The notes under the pieces: model-generated | What the model was told of the DNA's origin: nothing | Database searches by the model: none | Seen by the model: only the letters and a program-made list of their open reading frames with translations | Program-made: the position numbers and the translations under genes | Virus record (IMG/VR): IMGVR_UViG_3300008262_000089 | Coordinates: 1 to 47,486 of that record | Length of the DNA: 47,486 bases | Reading direction: 5' to 3' (one strand) | DNA from: a virus | Shown here: piece by piece, positions 32,136-40,275 of the stretch | Layout: the number at the start of each line of letters is the position of its first letter | Position numbering within the stretch: the stretch's first letter is position 1

Positions 32136-32462
32136 ATGAAAAGTTTCCAAGCAAGACAAGGTGATATCTATTTCAAGGCTTGCAATAAGCCAGATATCAC
32201 CAAAATGAAAAAGAAAACCGATGGCATATTTGCCTATGGTGAAGTCACGGGTCATGCTCACCGGCTGACAACTAACATCTCTGACTGTGAATCCTATGTA
32301 GATGAAAACGGAGATATCTACATTCTCTCCGATAAAGAGATGCAAGTTGGACACGATGAGCACAATGTAATCACTTGTCCTCCTAATACTTGGATTTGTG
32401 TAAGCCGTCAGAGGGAATATGATCCGGCTGCTGCTGAAAAAGAGCGCAGAGTTGCTGATTAA
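32136..32462 (+). CDS. small companion of the DUF6745-like gene
   Basis: 108 aa; AAAGGAG at 7 nt. Pattern: QGDIYF, GEVTGHAHR, an acidic strand (GDIYILSDKE), HDEHNVITCPPNTWICVSRQREYDP and the C-terminal RRVAD. This GEVTGHAH...H-x-EH...RQREY chain is shared by short bacterial proteins encoded beside DUF6745. The His-rich core could bind metal. Has its own promoter. Confidence 0.7.
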   Translation: MKSFQARQGDIYFKACNKPDITKMKKKTDGIFAYGEVTGHAHRLTTNISDCESYVDENGDIYILSDKEMQVGHDEHNVITCPPNTWICVSRQREYDPAAAEKERRVAD

Positions 32463-32481
32463 GAAATCTTAAGTTTCATAG

Positions 32482-32526
32482 AAAAAGCCAAGCAAGAGTA
32501 AATATTCTTGCTTGGCTTTTTTATTT
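32482..32526 (+). terminator. intrinsic terminator
   Basis: AAAAAGCCAAGCAAGA paired with TCTTGCTTGGCTTTTT, short loop, then further T residues. Confidence 0.85.
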
Positions 32527-32536
32527 GGTAAAAAAT

Positions 32537-32737
32537 ATGCAACAAAAATTAGCTGATTATATATCTCGCTGCTGGGGAAGCAATTACTATTGCACAGAGT
32601 TATGTAACAGGGTTTGCAATTGCGGAACATTCGGACGATCTTTCAAATCGTCCGATGTTTACAATAACGACATGTTGAAATCTTTTGTCTTCGGTCAATT
32701 TAGTGAATCATCTACATTTAAAAGAAATAACTTTTAG
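32537..32737 (+). CDS. Cys/Asn/Phe-rich microprotein, 66 aa (doubtful)
   Basis: No Shine-Dalgarno is visible and the ORF lies just after a terminator, so expression is uncertain. Composition matches the other aromatic/Cys microproteins (SRCWGSNYYC, NCGTFGRSFKSS). A 13-bp hairpin lies inside (32626-32659), so the segment might instead be a structured RNA. Ends overlapping the converging lectin-domain gene. Confidence 0.35.
   Translation: MQQKLADYISRCWGSNYYCTELCNRVCNCGTFGRSFKSSDVYNNDMLKSFVFGQFSESSTFKRNNF
32626..32659. other. inverted repeat / hairpin
   Basis: CGGACGAT (32632-32639) pairs with ATCGTCCG (32647-32654), extended by AACAT/ATGTT around one bulged T; 7-nt loop. No T run. Lies 75 nt before the converging gene end; may be a transcript-end structure or part of a small RNA. 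Confidence 0.5.
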
Positions 32738-34233
32738 AATGGTGTTGTTTCATTCCAGTCTACGCCATTATTTGTGACAGTTTTATTTTGACTGCTGCTG
32801 TCTTTTAATTTTTCAGAATCACTTGAAGCAAGTAACAGCAATTTGGCATTTGCATCTGGTGTTATAGGAGCACTTGGAGGAGTGAAGGGTGCATTGTACA
32901 ATGCGGTTCCCTTGACGAATTGGAAATTTGTTATGTACCCTAGGAAATCAGAACCACCACGGGTTGATTCCGTACCTATGTACAACAAATTACTGCTGTC
33001 TGTTATATCATCGCTGTTAGCCCCGCTGTAAACTTGGGTACCGTTCACATAAGCAGTAAGAGTTCCTGAAGCTCTACAAACAGCTATGTGAGTCCAAGAG
33101 GTATAAATGCCTGAAATATTACCGCAATCTATCAAATTTCCATTTGTCCAAAAATAAAATGTATTTTCACTTGACTCCATGCTACAAGCGATACTTGCTG
33201 ATGGCCAAGCATTCACCGAAAATACTCTTTCATTTCCACCAGTCGGGAATTGATATTGGAACCATTCGACTGTGAAATCTCCAGTACCTACAGCCCAGTC
33301 ACTACTTGCAGGAACTGTCAAATAACTATTATTGAAATGCAAGCTACCACCAAGACCTACTGGAGAGTAACCGCCTCGAATGCCGTAATATAACATTTCA
33401 AGCTGTGTTCCACCCGGATTGATTTGACTGTAAGCATTTAATGTTTGAAGAGCTTGTTCTCCATACAATGTGAATTCATCACCATGTTTTAATTCATAAG
33501 GCCAATTTTCAATCCAAACAGTCTGGTTTTCTAGATTTCGAATAATGTTGTTCACATTTGAGTCTGGAAAATTTTGCCCTACAAATTGTAATGGATCGTA
33601 GGTTTTCACTCTGAATATAACTTCTGGATATGGATATTGATTTGATTTTTGCCCGCTTATACTCAAATATGTAAAATAGCTTCTAGTTGGATCTTCATCT
33701 TGGTCAGCATCGAATCCAATTCTATATGGACCAGCCGGAAGAACTTCATTCAAAACTAATGAATTGATTGCAACGCCTGTTGCACTTGCTCCATCATATA
33801 CTTCGTAAGAAAATGTACCCGCTGATGGATCGTAAACAATCTTACAAGTGTATGTATTTCCAATACTCAAATCTGAGCCAGCACCTTCACCATCCTGAGT
33901 TATTCCAGATATCATCGGGCTCCCGCAGTCTACCTGAAAAGCAATTCTGGTTGTACTTGTGCCCCAAGACCATTCTGGCTCAATATTTGGATTGAAAATA
34001 CAAATTGAATGATCGGCGCAATTATTTACTTGTACAAAAGTAGCTATAATCTCAGTTTTATTATCACTTGGGATATCAAAAGTTGTTCTAATAGGGTAAG
34101 AAACATCATCTGAAGTACCTGAAAACCACATTCCTGAAGAATCGAAACCGAAGTTTACATCAACGGTTGTTTTTTCAGTATTTGGGTAATAATCAAGCCA
34201 ACTTGGTTTTGTTTCTAGGTTGCTGGTATACAT
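32734..34233 (-). CDS. LamG/ConA-like virion protein
   Basis: 499 aa, AGGG before the ATG. The C-terminal third is a LamG-type jelly roll (LHFNNSYLTVPASSDWAVG, DFTVEWFQYQF, WTHIAVCRASGTLTAYVNG, FLGYITNFQFVKGTALY), a module typical of phage tail fibres and host-binding proteins. The N-terminal ~200 residues also look ConA-like (FDIPSDNKTEIIATFVQV, CKIVYDPSAGTFSYEVYDG), with a linker between. Late-type box AATAAATAA upstream. Probably a receptor-binding fibre. Confidence 0.75.
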   Translation of the reverse strand: MYTSNLETKPSWLDYYPNTEKTTVDVNFGFDSSGMWFSGTSDDVSYPIRTTFDIPSDNKTEIIATFVQVNNCADHSICIFNPNIEPEWSWGTSTTRIAFQVDCGSPMISGITQDGEGAGSDLSIGNTYTCKIVYDPSAGTFSYEVYDGASATGVAINSLVLNEVLPAGPYRIGFDADQDEDPTRSYFTYLSISGQKSNQYPYPEVIFRVKTYDPLQFVGQNFPDSNVNNIIRNLENQTVWIENWPYELKHGDEFTLYGEQALQTLNAYSQINPGGTQLEMLYYGIRGGYSPVGLGGSLHFNNSYLTVPASSDWAVGTGDFTVEWFQYQFPTGGNERVFSVNAWPSASIACSMESSENTFYFWTNGNLIDCGNISGIYTSWTHIAVCRASGTLTAYVNGTQVYSGANSDDITDSSNLLYIGTESTRGGSDFLGYITNFQFVKGTALYNAPFTPPSAPITPDANAKLLLLASSDSEKLKDSSSQNKTVTNNGVDWNETTPF

Positions 34234-34263
34234 AATTTTCCCTTTTTATAAATCTATACTTTT

Positions 34264-34272
34264 TTATTTATT
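34264..34272 (-). promoter_or_regulatory. late-promoter-like box
   Basis: AATAAATAA on the minus strand, about 30 nt before the LamG gene start. Confidence 0.45.
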
Positions 34273-34304
34273 GTTAATTTGTTGTTTTTATTAAGAGGCT
34301 AAAT

Positions 34305-34333
34305 TATAAATATGTTTATATAATAATAAATAA
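34305..34333 (+). promoter_or_regulatory. late-promoter-like boxes
   Basis: An exact TATAAATA (34305-34312) and AATAAATAA (34325-34333), upstream of the lectin-like gene; divergent from the box at 34264. Confidence 0.45.
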
Positions 34334-34356
34334 CATATACCTTACAAGGAGACAAT

Positions 34357-35046
34357 ATGGACGCAGAAAACGATTTAGTTGCTCAGGGCAATTTAATACA
34401 TCCGAATTATTTGCAATATCAAAGTATCGGAGACACAGACATCAACTGGGTTTCCACAGACGGAGACCCATCCTCAGTAGCTGATGCAACTATTTCAGGT
34501 GATGCCAGCTTTAATAGTACTAACGAAGGGGTTTGGTTGACACCAGCCACCGATGGAACAACCGGATATCTTTATTGGCAAAAAGATTTCGATTACACTA
34601 AAAATATAATCATTTCCGCAACAACTCGCTCTGGTGGTGGTGATGGTGGTGATGGAATTACTTTCTTCCTAGGTGGATCAGATGTTGTTTCACAGGATGG
34701 AGAAGGCCATGATTCTTTATCAATATATGTTGATGAGTTCAATTCTGATGTGGTTTTAGTTCAGAAAGACCTTGCAACTGTAGGCCCATCTGTTTCCACT
34801 CTCAAAACTCTTGATGATAACACCTATAATTTTTGGGAAATCGTTTATGAGTACAAAGATGCCGATTCAAGGATTCTACATGTTTTGTTGAATAAAAGAT
34901 ATGTATCACGAATCGATGTAGGCAGTTGGACTCCCGGTGGCAACTACATCGGAATTTCTGGATGGTGTGGTTCAGTTAACAATGTGCATAGCGTGAAAAG
35001 CTTCCAAGTAAAATCAGCAAGAGGATGGATTGCTTTAACTCAGTAA
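34357..35046 (+). CDS. L-type-lectin-like virion protein
   Basis: 229 aa, AAGGAG at 5 nt. Strand pattern of a legume-lectin-type jelly roll: GDGITFFLGG, then SLSIYVDEFNSD (metal-type D-x-F), YNFWEIVYEYKDADSRILHVLLN and NYIGISGWCG. Probably glycan-binding and part of the host-recognition apparatus, paired with the divergent LamG protein. Followed by a terminator. Confidence 0.7.
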   Translation: MDAENDLVAQGNLIHPNYLQYQSIGDTDINWVSTDGDPSSVADATISGDASFNSTNEGVWLTPATDGTTGYLYWQKDFDYTKNIIISATTRSGGGDGGDGITFFLGGSDVVSQDGEGHDSLSIYVDEFNSDVVLVQKDLATVGPSVSTLKTLDDNTYNFWEIVYEYKDADSRILHVLLNKRYVSRIDVGSWTPGGNYIGISGWCGSVNNVHSVKSFQVKSARGWIALTQ

Positions 35047-35068
35047 TTCAAAATTTTATAATTACATG

Positions 35069-35107
35069 AGACCTTGTCAAAACTTTGACAAGGTCTTTAT
35101 TTTTTTA
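35069..35107 (+). terminator. intrinsic terminator
   Basis: AGACCTTGTCAAA / TTTGACAAGGTCT stem, very short loop, followed by TTATTTTTTT. Confidence 0.9.
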
Positions 35108-35163
35108 TGTGTTATAATTATTCAGTTTGCAATAATTTTGCGGTTTAATAAAAGGATTGAAAA

Positions 35164-35397
35164 ATGGCTAAGAAAACTGTTATTGACGAAGATAAAACAT
35201 TTAGTATGATCATGTTGGTGATTTGTGGTTTGTTTTTGACTGTCATAATTTCTTTTTACTTTGCAGAAGTGAAAAAGACAGAATACTTAGACGATTTAAT
35301 AAACAAAATGAATGACGAAAATCAAATGATCATGAATGAAAACCAAATGTTAAGAAATGAAATTTTTGAACTGAAGAAAAAAAGGACTGGAAATTAA
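35164..35397 (+). CDS. membrane-anchored coiled-coil protein, 77 aa
   Basis: AAAGGA at about 7 nt; a perfect TATAAT lies near 35112. One transmembrane helix at residues 15-34, then a Met/Asn/Glu-rich coiled coil (LINKMNDENQMIMNENQML). Layout resembles FtsL/FtsB-like or spanin-like small membrane proteins, but no specific match. First gene of the operon with 35401 and the methyltransferase. Confidence 0.6.
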   Translation: MAKKTVIDEDKTFSMIMLVICGLFLTVIISFYFAEVKKTEYLDDLINKMNDENQMIMNENQMLRNEIFELKKKRTGN

Positions 35398-35400
35398 TTC

Positions 35401-35625
35401 ATGAAACTATGTCATCGAACGAATTCCATAAGTGTGGTGCGATGTTGGGCCAATAATTCAAATGGATCAAAATTGTACAGCACTATTTCTCCTTCCAGTT
35501 TTTTTGTCACAAATGTAGTCAATTCATTTCTGTGGAACCTATCTGGAAATCTTTTTAAAAGAGGCGCTTTTAGTTTTTTGTTTGATGGCATGTTATGTTC
35601 TCACAACTGGTCAAGGAAAATTTAA
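35401..35625 (+). CDS. Ser/Phe/Asn/Trp-rich microprotein, 74 aa
   Basis: Fits exactly between the preceding stop (35397) and the GTG of the next gene (35627), supporting it as real. Composition matches the other aromatic microproteins (VVRCWANNSNGS, LWNLSGNLFKRG, CSHNWSRKI). Its last codons contain the Shine-Dalgarno of the next gene. Own Shine-Dalgarno weak. Function unknown. Confidence 0.5.
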   Translation: MKLCHRTNSISVVRCWANNSNGSKLYSTISPSSFFVTNVVNSFLWNLSGNLFKRGAFSFLFDGMLCSHNWSRKI

Positions 35626-35626
35626 A

Positions 35627-36550
35627 GTGAATCCAATCCTAGAATTGTGTCAGTTGTTTTGCAAAAAAGGCAAAACAAAATTTGCAATCAAATTATTAGA
35701 CGAGTTATCAGAAATTCTGATAGACCCACATCAAGGATTTATTTTGGGTTCGTGTTATCAAGAGATAGCAGAGTTTCAAAAAGCTATTGATGTTTTTGAA
35801 AGTTGTGTTGAGTACTTGCACTCTAAGGATCAAGCATACAGACAACTTAGCATTTGCTACGCTAATTTGTTACAAATTGAAAAAGCACAAAAGTATTTAG
35901 ATATGTGCTTCGATGTAGAAAACCAATTGATTGCCAAGGCAAACTTAAAACGGATCAAGGATGAAATAGAGCACTTAGGGTCGAATCATGGCTTTTGGTC
36001 AACTCATGAAAACCATATTCATAGTCCCAACCTTGCTAGATTCATTTCTTCATTGTTGACTAAAGACAGAAATATATATGACTTTGGTTGCGGTGATGGA
36101 TTTTATTTATCAACTTTACAAGAGTCTGGATTTGATAAACTCACAGGCTTTGAGGGGAGCCCATCAACCAGTCCTAAATTCAGCAACATCCACAAGCAAG
36201 ACCTAGCTGAATTGTTTAGTGTGCCAGAAAAAGGTCATGTAATCTGTCTTGAAGTAGCGGAGCATATTCCAAGGGAATATGAAAACATTCTTATTTCAAA
36301 TATAACTAATGCATGTCATGGATATCTTATATTTAGTTGGGCAGTAAGGGGCCAAGGTGGAACTTGCCATGTAAATTGCAGAAACAATGACGAAGTTCTT
36401 GAAATGTTCTCCTCTCAAGGGTTTATTTTTTGTAAAGAGCTTACTACAAAAGCAAGGCTTCTTATCGAAGATCATTGTGACTGGTTCAGAGATACTATAT
36501 TAATATTTTCAACTCATCAAGAGGAGGAAAATGCCATACATAAAAATTAA
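35627..36550 (+). CDS. TPR + class I methyltransferase fusion
   Basis: 307 aa from a GTG with AAGGA at 10 nt; the longer ATG reading (35582) would overlap the previous gene by 44 nt. N-terminal ~115 residues are TPR-like helical pairs (GFILGSCYQEIAEFQKAI, AYRQLSICYANLLQIEKAQKYL). The C-terminal SAM domain has IYDFGCGDGFYLSTL, LTGFEGSP and VICLEVAEHIP, as in Methyltransf_23-type sugar or ubiquinone-like enzymes. TPRs likely bind the acceptor. Ends inside the next gene. Confidence 0.75.
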   Translation: MNPILELCQLFCKKGKTKFAIKLLDELSEILIDPHQGFILGSCYQEIAEFQKAIDVFESCVEYLHSKDQAYRQLSICYANLLQIEKAQKYLDMCFDVENQLIAKANLKRIKDEIEHLGSNHGFWSTHENHIHSPNLARFISSLLTKDRNIYDFGCGDGFYLSTLQESGFDKLTGFEGSPSTSPKFSNIHKQDLAELFSVPEKGHVICLEVAEHIPREYENILISNITNACHGYLIFSWAVRGQGGTCHVNCRNNDEVLEMFSSQGFIFCKELTTKARLLIEDHCDWFRDTILIFSTHQEEENAIHKN

Positions 36551-36758
36551 TAATTATGTTGTAGTTAAACATAAAAATAATACTGGAGACTTTTATGCCG
36601 TGCATGCAATAACTTCGGCATTTGATGAACCGTTGACTTATTGTCAAGAACCTGTTAAGTTAGAAGCCGATACTTTGGCTGATCTGCAATCAAAAGTTTT
36701 TCAAGTAAGCAAGAGTGTTTTGGCAAATAAGCTAGTAGTTTCTGATTCAGAAAAATGA
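36531..36758 (+). CDS. hypothetical protein, 75 aa
   Basis: GAGGAGG at 4 nt, overlapping the previous gene by 20 nt. Soluble, beta-strand N-terminus (YIKINNYVVVKHKN) and helical C-terminus. Precedes the RNA ligase. Function unknown. Confidence 0.55.
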   Translation: MPYIKINNYVVVKHKNNTGDFYAVHAITSAFDEPLTYCQEPVKLEADTLADLQSKVFQVSKSVLANKLVVSDSEK

Positions 36759-36786
36759 TTTGACTTAGGCTTTTGGAGATCAAGTC

Positions 36787-37872
36787 ATTTTTACTCTTGA
36801 AAAAGCATGGCAAGCATTAGAAGGCAGAAAAGAATTTGCCATCGTTGAAACTTATAACACTATAACTATTGATTATATTGTAATATCAGATGATACATTC
36901 TCCGATGATGAGTTTGGTCGTATTCGAAGAAACTTTCGAGGAGTTGTTTTCAACAAGAAGACAGGAGAAATAATCAGTCTTCCGTTTCACAAGTTTTTTA
37001 ATCTCAATCAGACAGTAGAAACTCAATTCCATTTGCACAAACACAAAAAAGCGTATGTTTTTGAAAAACTTGATGGGAGCATGATTCATTTTTTCAGGAT
37101 GCCTGACGGTAGCGTCACATGCTCAACATGTCGGTCAACAAACTCTATTCAGGCAAAACAAGCAAAAGAATTTGCATTCAACAATGCTTATCTATTGAAT
37201 AAGATTGTGCAAAGCATAGATTATGGGTTTACTCCAATTTTTGAATGGGTAGCCCCGCATAATCAAATAGTGTGCCATTATAAAAATCCGAGACTTGTTT
37301 ACCTCAATTCTAGGAATAGATCAACCGGAGATTATTTTTTTGAGGAGAAGTATGCAGACAAAGCTGTGCGGTATGACATAGAATTTTCGGATATTCTGAA
37401 TCACATAAACGGAACTGAAATGGAAGGTTATGTTTGTCATTTAAGCTGTGGGACTATACTGAAGGTAAAAACACCATGGTATTTAACTAGGCATCGTGCT
37501 GTTGACATAATGATGAGCCCTAAGTACAAGGTTATGGACTTAGCATTACAGGGTTGTCTGGATGATGTAATTTCAAATGCTCCTGATATGCATAAGCAGG
37601 TTTTGATGGATATTGATTCTGTTGTAAAAAATGATGTAGTAGAGTTTCATGCTGCATTAATTGAAGAGTATAGTTATTTGACAAGAAATCTGGAAATGAA
37701 CGATACTGCATCCTGTAAAAAACAAGTTGCATCAGCATGTCAAGCAAGCCCAAATTTTCCGGCTATGATGATGTTGTATCAAAATAAAGATACAAAAAGT
37801 TTCGTGAGTAAAAAATTATATGAAAAATATAAATCTTTGTACCCCAATAAACTGTTAAATTCTGAAACATGA
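36787..37872 (+). CDS. T4 Rnl1-type RNA ligase with apparent AUU start
   Basis: 361 aa if begun at ATT 36787, which has GGAG at 8-nt spacing; the frame is closed just upstream (TAG) and no ATG/GTG lies in the conserved N-terminus. Family segments: LEGRKEFAIVE, RRNFRGVVFNKKTG, LPFHKFFNLNQ, motif I EKLDGS (K94), motif IIIa PIFEWVAPHNQIV, motif IV MEGYV, motif V KVKTPWY. T4 Rnl1 has 374 residues, so size fits. Rnl1 reseals tRNA cut by host anticodon nucleases. A non-AUG start or a sequencing/frameshift lesion are the two readings. Stop overlaps the next ATG (ATGA). Confidence 0.85.
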   Translation: MFTLEKAWQALEGRKEFAIVETYNTITIDYIVISDDTFSDDEFGRIRRNFRGVVFNKKTGEIISLPFHKFFNLNQTVETQFHLHKHKKAYVFEKLDGSMIHFFRMPDGSVTCSTCRSTNSIQAKQAKEFAFNNAYLLNKIVQSIDYGFTPIFEWVAPHNQIVCHYKNPRLVYLNSRNRSTGDYFFEEKYADKAVRYDIEFSDILNHINGTEMEGYVCHLSCGTILKVKTPWYLTRHRAVDIMMSPKYKVMDLALQGCLDDVISNAPDMHKQVLMDIDSVVKNDVVEFHAALIEEYSYLTRNLEMNDTASCKKQVASACQASPNFPAMMMLYQNKDTKSFVSKKLYEKYKSLYPNKLLNSET

Positions 37873-37973
37873 TCAACATTAATCTCAGTTTTGAGGCAAA
37901 ATGTTTGATTTTATCAATAATTTTCGGCATAATTTTAGGATTGACAATAGCTACAGTAGTGGTGGCTTTCTGA
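37869..37973 (+). CDS. 34-aa single-pass membrane microprotein
   Basis: ATG overlaps the RNA ligase stop (ATGA). Hydrophobic helix covering about residues 12-34 (ILSIIFGIILGLTIATVVV). No separate Shine-Dalgarno; coupled to the ligase. Function unknown. Confidence 0.5.
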   Translation: MININLSFEAKCLILSIIFGIILGLTIATVVVAF

Positions 37974-37982
37974 TGGGGATTT

Positions 37983-38090
37983 ATGGAAGTAATAAAAAAT
38001 TTTTTGTCTCAACCCTCTGTTGCTATGTTAGGGTTTTGTTTATGTTGGATAACTATTTTTATAATCCATTTGATTAAAGACAATCGTTGA
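37983..38090 (+). CDS. 35-aa single-pass membrane microprotein
   Basis: GGGGA lies 3-4 nt before the ATG. Short N-terminus (MEVIKNFLSQ), a transmembrane helix at 12-30, then IKDNR. Sits exactly between the previous microprotein and the 38092 glycosyltransferase. An overlapping frame from 37972 (34 aa) is less hydrophobic and less likely. Confidence 0.5.
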   Translation: MEVIKNFLSQPSVAMLGFCLCWITIFIIHLIKDNR

Positions 38091-38091
38091 T

Positions 38092-39465
38092 ATGTTAAGA
38101 TTGTTACCAGAAATAGACATTTTTGTGTTGGGCCATGAGAAATGTCAGATAGACAAAATTCCTAGTAAACCATTTTTACATAAAATAAATTTAAATCAAT
38201 TAGAACTACCGATAAAAAATACAAATGATCTAGCAGAAAATAGATTCTTTTTACTTAAAAAAGAACAGTTTAATAATTGCAAAGATTACATAGGCGTTTT
38301 GACATCAAATTTTGATACGAAGTATCCAAATTTACTAAGTCTTGAAAATTTTGATCAAATAAGAGAGAAATTAAAGCATGATACTGTTTATGCAGCCAGC
38401 CCAACAGAAACATTCTATGAGGGGAAGTGGTTAAAATATACTTACAAGTATCATCTCACTATACAAAAATATATTGAGGATATGGCAAAACAATTCCATT
38501 TATCTTTAGAGGAAAATCCCACTTTATGGGCAAATAATTTTATTTGTCACAAAAGTATCTTCTTCAAATTTTTGGAATTTTTCCAAAAAGTTTTTTCTTA
38601 CATGCATCAGAAGTATGAATACAGTTATCAAATGAAAGTTGATGATCCGTCAAGGACTGCTGCGTATGTTTATGAGCGGATTAGTATGTTATATTTTTCT
38701 AATAGAAAAGATTTAAAAATTTATAAAATACCAAATAAAAAACCATTTTCCTTAGACTGTGTGAATTGGATTTCTTTGGCATCTGAGAACTATAAAATTT
38801 TAAGTAAAGGATGCATCGATGATTTGATAAAACTTGGTGTAAGTAATGAAAATATAACTCATAAAAATATACCTTTGCCAGACTACATGAAAGGTGAAAT
38901 TAGATTTGGGAGTGATATATGGCATCATTCCATAAAAAACAAAATTGAATTAATAATCGAAATATTAAAGAAAAACTCTACAAACGAGAGATACGATTAT
39001 TTTATTTGTCATGATTGTGATGTTCAATTTTTTCCTGAAAGGCTATCTGTTTGGGAAGAGCTTTTTGAATATGTGGACTCCACTAATTATGATTTTTATT
39101 TCCAACCAGAAATTGTGTATGAAAATTATGAGTTGTGTGCTGGGTTTTATATAATAAAAAAAAGCAGAATACAAAAAGCTATCTATTTTTTGAATTTAGT
39201 ATTAGAAAATCTTAAAAACACACCCCAAGAGCAATTAGAGTTTGCGGATCAATCTGTTATCAAAAACCTTCAGCATAAAACAAAATTTGTGTTACTCCAT
39301 GAAAAATATTGTGCTTTTGCGGGTCGATTTAACGAAGAATATAAAAGCACTTATTTGTTTCACCACGCTATAGCAGCAAAAACAATTGCTGAAAAATTAT
39401 CGCAGATGCGTAAGATGAAAAAGCTTATGCAGGAAAATAAGAGTAGTTTTTCGATCAGCAAATAA
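38092..39465 (+). CDS. two-domain glycosyltransferase-like protein
   Basis: 457 aa. The first ~220 residues resemble capsular-polysaccharide-type transferases (FFLLKKEQFNNCKDYIGVLTSNFD, VYAASPTETF). The C-terminal half is a GT-A-like domain: YDYFICHDCDVQFF with a metal-type DCD, PEIVYENYELCAGFYIIKKS and EFADQSVIKNL, as in families that use nucleotide sugars (GT6/GT77-like). Both halves appear intact. No Shine-Dalgarno is visible. Confidence 0.65.
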   Translation: MLRLLPEIDIFVLGHEKCQIDKIPSKPFLHKINLNQLELPIKNTNDLAENRFFLLKKEQFNNCKDYIGVLTSNFDTKYPNLLSLENFDQIREKLKHDTVYAASPTETFYEGKWLKYTYKYHLTIQKYIEDMAKQFHLSLEENPTLWANNFICHKSIFFKFLEFFQKVFSYMHQKYEYSYQMKVDDPSRTAAYVYERISMLYFSNRKDLKIYKIPNKKPFSLDCVNWISLASENYKILSKGCIDDLIKLGVSNENITHKNIPLPDYMKGEIRFGSDIWHHSIKNKIELIIEILKKNSTNERYDYFICHDCDVQFFPERLSVWEELFEYVDSTNYDFYFQPEIVYENYELCAGFYIIKKSRIQKAIYFLNLVLENLKNTPQEQLEFADQSVIKNLQHKTKFVLLHEKYCAFAGRFNEEYKSTYLFHHAIAAKTIAEKLSQMRKMKKLMQENKSSFSISK

Positions 39466-40249
39466 TTTTATATTTTTCTGGTATTTGTACACACTTGCAA
39501 ATATTTTCAGTAAAAAATGAAACAAATTGTTCTTTTTTTTCTATTCTATTTTGCCATCCTTTTTTTAATGTAAGTGTTTCTGGATGGAAATTGCCTTCAA
39601 GTAATGTTTTTTGATTTCGTGCATAAAGAACATCGTAATCGATCATTTTGAGATGAATCAACATAAGTTGAGTGTCAATCGTAGGATATGTTTCATCAAA
39701 ATTATGCATACTATTCCAATAATCTATTGGCTCTTTTATAAAAACTGGTTTCCTGAAGTAATTGTTATCCCACCACAGTTTTCTTTGTTTTAATAATGGC
39801 AAGTCAGGATTCAATGCGCTCTCATTATTTTGAATATCATGTATTGGTTCATAACCCAAACAACGAATTACTTTTTGTGGCCACTTAAAGTATTTTTTTG
39901 CTGCCTGAATTAAGCCGTTTGGGTGATATAAAATTTCATCACATTCGGCCAGATACACAGAGTAATATTGATCGAGTAAAATTCTCATCAGCCTCGTAAG
40001 CTCTTGATTAATTGCTGTGAAGTCGTGGTTAAATTTTGTATTGAAAACAAAATTATTGAAAAGAAATTTTTTTCTGTAGTTGTATATGAAGCTATTTTCG
40101 CAATTATTTTCGACAACGAAAATATCTTCGGGATTAAATATTTTAGTGTAATATTTTAAAAATATTGGAAAGAAAAAATGCTCGTCATGGACATATGTCA
40201 ATAAACAACAGGATTTTTTCATGGGCTTGTATAAATTTACTCTTTCCAT
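39455..40249 (-). CDS. glycosyltransferase-like protein (GT2/GT92-type)
   Basis: 264 aa; AGGA before the ATG (an internal ATG at Met10 is possible). CCLLTYVHDEHFFFPIFLKYY is the GT92/Glyco_tranf_2_4-like opening, IFVVENN the nucleotide-sugar strand and VYLAECDEILYHPNG the D-x-D-like metal site. It faces the two flanking transferases from the opposite strand. Acceptor unknown. Confidence 0.7.
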   Translation of the reverse strand: MERVNLYKPMKKSCCLLTYVHDEHFFFPIFLKYYTKIFNPEDIFVVENNCENSFIYNYRKKFLFNNFVFNTKFNHDFTAINQELTRLMRILLDQYYSVYLAECDEILYHPNGLIQAAKKYFKWPQKVIRCLGYEPIHDIQNNESALNPDLPLLKQRKLWWDNNYFRKPVFIKEPIDYWNSMHNFDETYPTIDTQLMLIHLKMIDYDVLYARNQKTLLEGNFHPETLTLKKGWQNRIEKKEQFVSFFTENICKCVQIPEKYKIIC

Positions 40250-40275
40250 TATAATCCTATGAAAATGAGGCGTAT

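Noticed and set aside
31341-32363. Long minus-strand ORF of 340 codons
   Set aside because: It is antisense to the DUF6745-like gene and its companion, both of which have good Shine-Dalgarno sites and family motifs; its own product shows no recognisable pattern.
35582-35626. ATG at 35582 as start of the TPR-methyltransferase
   Set aside because: It would overlap the 74-aa microprotein by 44 nt without a Shine-Dalgarno, whereas GTG 35627 has AAGGA at suitable distance.
37972-38076. Overlapping 34-codon ORF starting at 37972
   Set aside because: The alternative frame from 37983 has a ribosome-binding site and a clear membrane helix and ends exactly before the next gene.
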